DNA from: Thermopetrobacter sp.
GTDB taxonomy: Bacteria; Pseudomonadota; Alphaproteobacteria; Rhizobiales; Aestuariivirgaceae
DNA length: 8,958 nt
Direction: 5' to 3'
NCBI GenBank assembly: GCA_011374735.1
Contig: DRPD01000324.1
Span: 1-8,958 of the forward strand
This document shows, piece after piece, positions 6,408 through 8,958 of this stretch (within the stretch, counting starts at the first letter, position 1; every line of letters begins with the position of its first letter). The translations under genes and the position numbers were made by a program. Under the pieces are notes generated by a model. The model worked only from the letters and a program-made list of their open reading frames with translations, was not told the origin of the DNA and did not search any database.

Positions 6408-7889
6408 TCACAGGCGCCAGAACACCCGCGTCAGCATGGCGTAGAAGGTGAGGATTTCCAGCCGCCCGGCCAGCATGCCGAACGACAGCAGCCAGATGGC
6501 GGTGTCGGACAGCGGCGCGAAGTTGCCCGACGGGCCGATGATCGGCCCGAAGCCGGGCCCGACGTTGGCCACCGCCGTCGCCGCGCCGGACAAGGCGGTG
6601 ACGTAATCCAGCCCCGTCGCCGCCAGCGCCACGGCCAGCCCCGCCACGGTGAGCAGGAACAGGAAGAAGAAGCTGAACACCGAGGTCAGCACCTCTTCGC
6701 GCACCCGGGCGCCCTCATAGGCCACCGGCTGCACCATCGACGGCATGACCAGCTGGCGCAACTGGCGCACCGCGAAGCGCAGCAGGATCTGCACCCGGAA
6801 CACCTTCATGCCGCACGACGTGGAGCCGGAGCAGCCGCCGATCAGCGTATAGACGGCCAGCAGCATCACCGGCAGCGCCCCCCAGGTGGCGTAGTCGGCC
6901 GAGGAATAGCCGGTGCCGGTCATCACCGACGTCACGTTGAAGGCGGCGTAACGCAGCGCCCGCGGCAGCTCATAGCCGCGCATCACCATCAGCCACACGG
7001 CGATCGCCAGCGCGCCCCAGCCCAACAGCAGCAGGAAGGCGCGCACCTGCTCGCTGCGCCACAAGGCGGCGAGGCTGCCCCGGCCTTGCAGATAGAGAAT
7101 GAACGGCACCGACCCGGCCACCATGCCGACGGTGATGATGGCGTCGATCAGGGCGCTGTCGAAATACCCCACGGAGGCGTCCCTGGTGGAATAGCCGCCG
7201 GTGGAGATGGTGGTCAGGGCGTGGGCCACGGCGTCGAAGGCCCGCATCCCGGCCAGCCACAACAGCACCGCGCACACGAAGGTCAGCAGCACATAGACGC
7301 CGACCAGCCCGGCCGCGATCTCCCGCGCCCGCGGGAACGACTTGCGCGCGATGTCGAAGGCCTCCACCTTGAACATCTGCATGCCGCCGACGTTGAGCGC
7401 CGGCAGGATGGCCAGCGCCGTGACGATGATGCCCAGCCCGCCCATCCATTGCAGCAGCGCCCGCCACAGCAGGATGCCGTGCGGCATGTGGTCCAGCCCG
7501 CTGAGCACCGTCGAGCCGGTGGTGGTGATCCCCGACATCGACTCGAAGAAAGCGTCGGCCGCCGACAGGTTGGTTTCGGCGAACACGAACGGCAACGCCC
7601 CGAAGGCGGCCGCCGACAGCCACGCCAGGTTGACGATGAGAATGGCCTGCCGGGTGCTCAGCGCGCGGATCGGGCGGTTGTGGCTGATGAGCAGCAGCGC
7701 CCCGATAGCCACGGTGATGAAGGCCGACCCCACGAACACCGCCCAGTCGGCGTCGTCGAACACCAGATCGGCCAGCGCCGGCAACATCATCAGCGACCCG
7801 ATGATCAGCAGCAGCACGCCGATCACCTTCAGCACCGGCGAGAGGTCACGCAGCGCCCCGGCCGATGCCGTGCCGTTGACGATGGCCAT
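6408..7889 (-). CDS. trkH: TrkH family potassium uptake protein
   Basis: 493 residues from the ATG at 7889. The integral membrane protein shows the four pore-loop repeats of the Trk/Ktr/HKT superfamily: SGITTTGSTVL (about 119-129), TTISTGGYSTRD (226-237), TSVMTGTGYSSADY (320-333) and AVANVGPGFG (439-448), each with the selectivity-filter glycine. 'IGGCSGSTSCGMKVFR' (350-365) and the C-terminal 'LAGRLEILTFYAML' are TrkH hallmarks. It translocates potassium across the inner membrane and normally works with the cytosolic NAD-binding subunit TrkA, which is not in this window. Two in-frame GTG codons directly precede the ATG (start 7895, two extra residues). I prefer the ATG, which has GGGGTGG upstream. 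The gene is about 50 bp downstream of the lysine-rich gene on the same strand and has no visible terminator before the convergent tRNA. Confidence 0.95.
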   Translation of the reverse strand: MAIVNGTASAGALRDLSPVLKVIGVLLLIIGSLMMLPALADLVFDDADWAVFVGSAFITVAIGALLLISHNRPIRALSTRQAILIVNLAWLSAAAFGALPFVFAETNLSAADAFFESMSGITTTGSTVLSGLDHMPHGILLWRALLQWMGGLGIIVTALAILPALNVGGMQMFKVEAFDIARKSFPRAREIAAGLVGVYVLLTFVCAVLLWLAGMRAFDAVAHALTTISTGGYSTRDASVGYFDSALIDAIITVGMVAGSVPFILYLQGRGSLAALWRSEQVRAFLLLLGWGALAIAVWLMVMRGYELPRALRYAAFNVTSVMTGTGYSSADYATWGALPVMLLAVYTLIGGCSGSTSCGMKVFRVQILLRFAVRQLRQLVMPSMVQPVAYEGARVREEVLTSVFSFFFLFLLTVAGLAVALAATGLDYVTALSGAATAVANVGPGFGPIIGPSGNFAPLSDTAIWLLSFGMLAGRLEILTFYAMLTRVFWRL

Positions 7890-7937
7890 CACCACCCCAT
7901 CCGCTCGATCTGACGCGAGGCGCCCATCGGCGCGTGG

Positions 7938-8492
7938 TCAGTTGCTCTTGTCGCTCTTCTTTTTCTTCTTGCCCTTCTTCTTGGACTTTTTCTTTTTCTT
8001 GGAGTCCTTTTTCACATCCTTCTTCTTGCTGGATTTGGAATCCTTCTTCTTGCCGGACTTCCTGGCGCTCTTGTCATCGCCGCCCTTGGCCGCCGACGCG
8101 CCCTTCTTGTCGCCGCTCTTCTTTTTCTTCTTTTTCTTGTTCTTGGCCTTGCCGTCGTCATCCCTGGCCGGCATCGTCTTCTTGTCGCCACCGCTCTCCC
8201 TGGCGGCCTTTTTCGTCGTGTCCTTTTTCTTTTTCGTGCTCTTTTTCTTGCTGGCGGAAGACGACTTGGAGCCGGAGCCACCCCTGGCGCGGCAATAGGC
8301 GTCCACCTTCACGCCGTCCTTGCGCTTGTACGAATCGACCCAGGTGCAGTCGTCGCGCCGCGTGCAGGCGCTCTTGCGCTCAAGATCGCGACACACCGAC
8401 GCCGCCGACGCCGCCGGCGCGTGGGCCGTGATCCCGGCCACCATCAGCAGCGCCGCGACGATGGCGGCGGTGAAAACACGAATGATCGACAT
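7938..8492 (-). CDS. Exported lysine-rich protein with four-cysteine N-terminal module (unknown function)
   Basis: 184 residues. I chose the ATG at 8492 over the upstream one at 8546. It puts a signal peptide (MSIIRVFTAAIVAALLMVAG, cleavage near ASA|AS at about 30-32) at the very N-terminus and has a good AAGGGGG ribosome binding site. After the signal comes a compact module with C34, C43, C49 and C67 ('DDCTWVDSYKRKDG...DAYCRARGG'), which could hold two disulfides. Residues 71-184 are low complexity: by my count 49 of 114 are lysine, mixed with S, D, G, A and T, in runs of up to nine K. The tail would be disordered and strongly cationic. I do not recognise a family. Exported binding to anionic polymers (LPS, polysaccharide, DNA, nucleotides) is inference. 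It lies upstream of trkH on the same strand and divergent from argG. The long AAG/AAA tracts could change length by slippage. Confidence 0.8.
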   Translation of the reverse strand: MSIIRVFTAAIVAALLMVAGITAHAPAASAASVCRDLERKSACTRRDDCTWVDSYKRKDGVKVDAYCRARGGSGSKSSSASKKKSTKKKKDTTKKAARESGGDKKTMPARDDDGKAKNKKKKKKKSGDKKGASAAKGGDDKSARKSGKKKDSKSSKKKDVKKDSKKKKKSKKKGKKKKKSDKSN

Positions 8493-8672
8493 GGTCGAAC
8501 CCCCTTGTGCATTGGCGGTGAATATTTGCGTCATTCCGGGCCACATGCCGGAAAGCGTCAGGCACTATGCCCTTATCGCCCCCCTTGACGCAACCTTGCC
8601 GGTTCCGCCATTGGTGGCGCGAGGGTATTCACCAGCGCGGCCGACGCCCCGCGAAGAGAAAGCGAAAGCCCC
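8493..8672. promoter_or_regulatory. Divergent intergenic region between lysine-rich gene and argG
   Basis: This 180 bp should hold promoters for both flanking genes. Three copies of the hexamer GCGTCA/TGACGC fall within 66 bp: GCGTCA at 8528-8533 and 8555-8560, and TGACGC at 8586-8591. A short inverted repeat TTCCGG (8534-8539) / CCGGAA (8548-8553) with an 8-nt loop lies between the first two. TTGACG at 8585-8590 is the only good plus-strand -35 candidate for argG, but no convincing -10 sits 16-18 bp downstream. argG itself has only a weak ribosome binding site. No leader terminator/antiterminator pair or riboswitch was recognised. Confidence 0.35.
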
Positions 8673-8958
8673 ATGAACGACAGCAAGGTCAACAAGGTGG
8701 TGCTGGCCTATTCCGGCGGGCTGGACACCTCCATCATCCTCAAATGGCTGCAGGAGCACTATGGCTGCGAGGTGGTCACCTTCACCGCCGACCTGGGCCA
8801 GGGCGAGGAGCTGGACGAGGCCCGGCGCAAGGCGGAAATGCTGGGCATCGAGGAGATCTACATCGAGGATCTGCGCGAGGAGTTCGCGCGCGATTACGTG
8901 TTCCCGATGTTCCGCGCCAACGCGCTTTATGAAGGCGTCTATCTGCTCGGCACCTCCA
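8673..8958 (+). CDS. argG: Argininosuccinate synthase, N-terminal part (cut by window edge)
   Basis: The first 95 residues are present and open to the window end. The ATP-pyrophosphatase P-loop AYSGGLDTS is at 12-20, followed by '[16 protein letters not shown]' (32-47) and '[18 protein letters not shown]' (78-95), all highly characteristic of ArgG. Full family members are about 400 residues, so roughly a quarter is visible. The enzyme joins citrulline and aspartate with ATP cleavage to AMP and PPi, making argininosuccinate in the arginine pathway in the cytoplasm. The ATG at 8673 gives the expected N-terminus ([16 protein letters not shown]). It overlaps the stop of a small upstream reading frame as ATGA, probably by chance. 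Confidence 0.98.
   Translation, partial: MNDSKVNKVVLAYSGGLDTSIILKWLQEHYGCEVVTFTADLGQGEELDEARRKAEMLGIEEIYIEDLREEFARDYVFPMFRANALYEGVYLLGTS

Noticed and set aside
7920..7933. GCGCC/GGCGC stem after the lysine-rich gene as a terminator
   Set aside because: Only 5 bp with a 4-nt loop and no following T-run; too weak to call.
7342..8298. Plus-strand frame with long F/L/S runs that looks like a membrane protein
   Set aside because: The hydrophobic runs are the reverse reading of the lysine-rich tail's AAG/AAA codons. The minus-strand gene has the signal peptide, ribosome binding site and proper ends.
8493..8546. Upstream ATG at 8546 as the start of the lysine-rich protein
   Set aside because: It would place 18 polar residues before the signal peptide, and the ATG at 8492 has the better ribosome binding site.

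Overview
The window looks like chromosomal DNA from a GC-rich alphaproteobacterium, probably Rhodospirillales-like. This is inferred from the high GC of most genes, the ArgG N-terminus, and the LivHMG and TrkH protein sequences. No species can be named from the sequence alone.

Layout, left to right. (1) Positions 1-1602, minus strand: a two-gene cassette. An XRE-type regulator fused to an ImmA/IrrE zinc peptidase is followed, with an ATGA stop/start overlap, by a DUF4411 PIN-like protein cut by the window edge. Its GC is lower and more uneven than its neighbours'. (2) Positions 1683-6103, minus strand: an ABC importer operon of the branched-chain amino acid/amide (HAAT) type. The order of transcription is substrate-binding protein, a strong intercistronic hairpin, LivH-type permease, LivM-type permease, LivG-type ATPase. 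The second ATPase (LivF), which usually follows, is not present; the cassette starts there instead. (3) Positions 6104-6327: a divergent control region with an AT-rich block carrying an inverted repeat and a tandem direct repeat, plus a good promoter candidate for the tRNA. (4) Positions 6328-6403, plus strand: tRNA-Thr(UGU) with encoded CCA, ending 4 bp from the stop codon of the convergent trkH. (5) Positions 6408-7889, minus strand: trkH, the potassium-translocating subunit of a Trk system. (6) Positions 7938-8492, minus strand: an exported protein with a four-cysteine N-terminal module and a 114-residue tail that is about 43% lysine. (7) Positions 8673-8958, plus strand: the 5' end of argG (argininosuccinate synthase), running off the window.

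How the parts work together. The importer genes form one tightly packed unit: 1-3 bp gaps between livH, livM and livG, and a hairpin after the binding-protein gene that would favour high expression of the binding protein. The lysine-rich gene and trkH are close and co-directional, so they may share a transcript. argG is divergent from the lysine-rich gene across a 180-bp intergenic region.

The two best candidates for less-described biology are the XRE-ImmA/DUF4411 cassette, which looks like a toxin-antitoxin or stress-switch module placed behind livG, and the exported lysine-rich protein, for which I recognise no family. No insertion sequence, CRISPR array, rRNA or integrase was seen. No stretch longer than about 225 bp lacks a gene.
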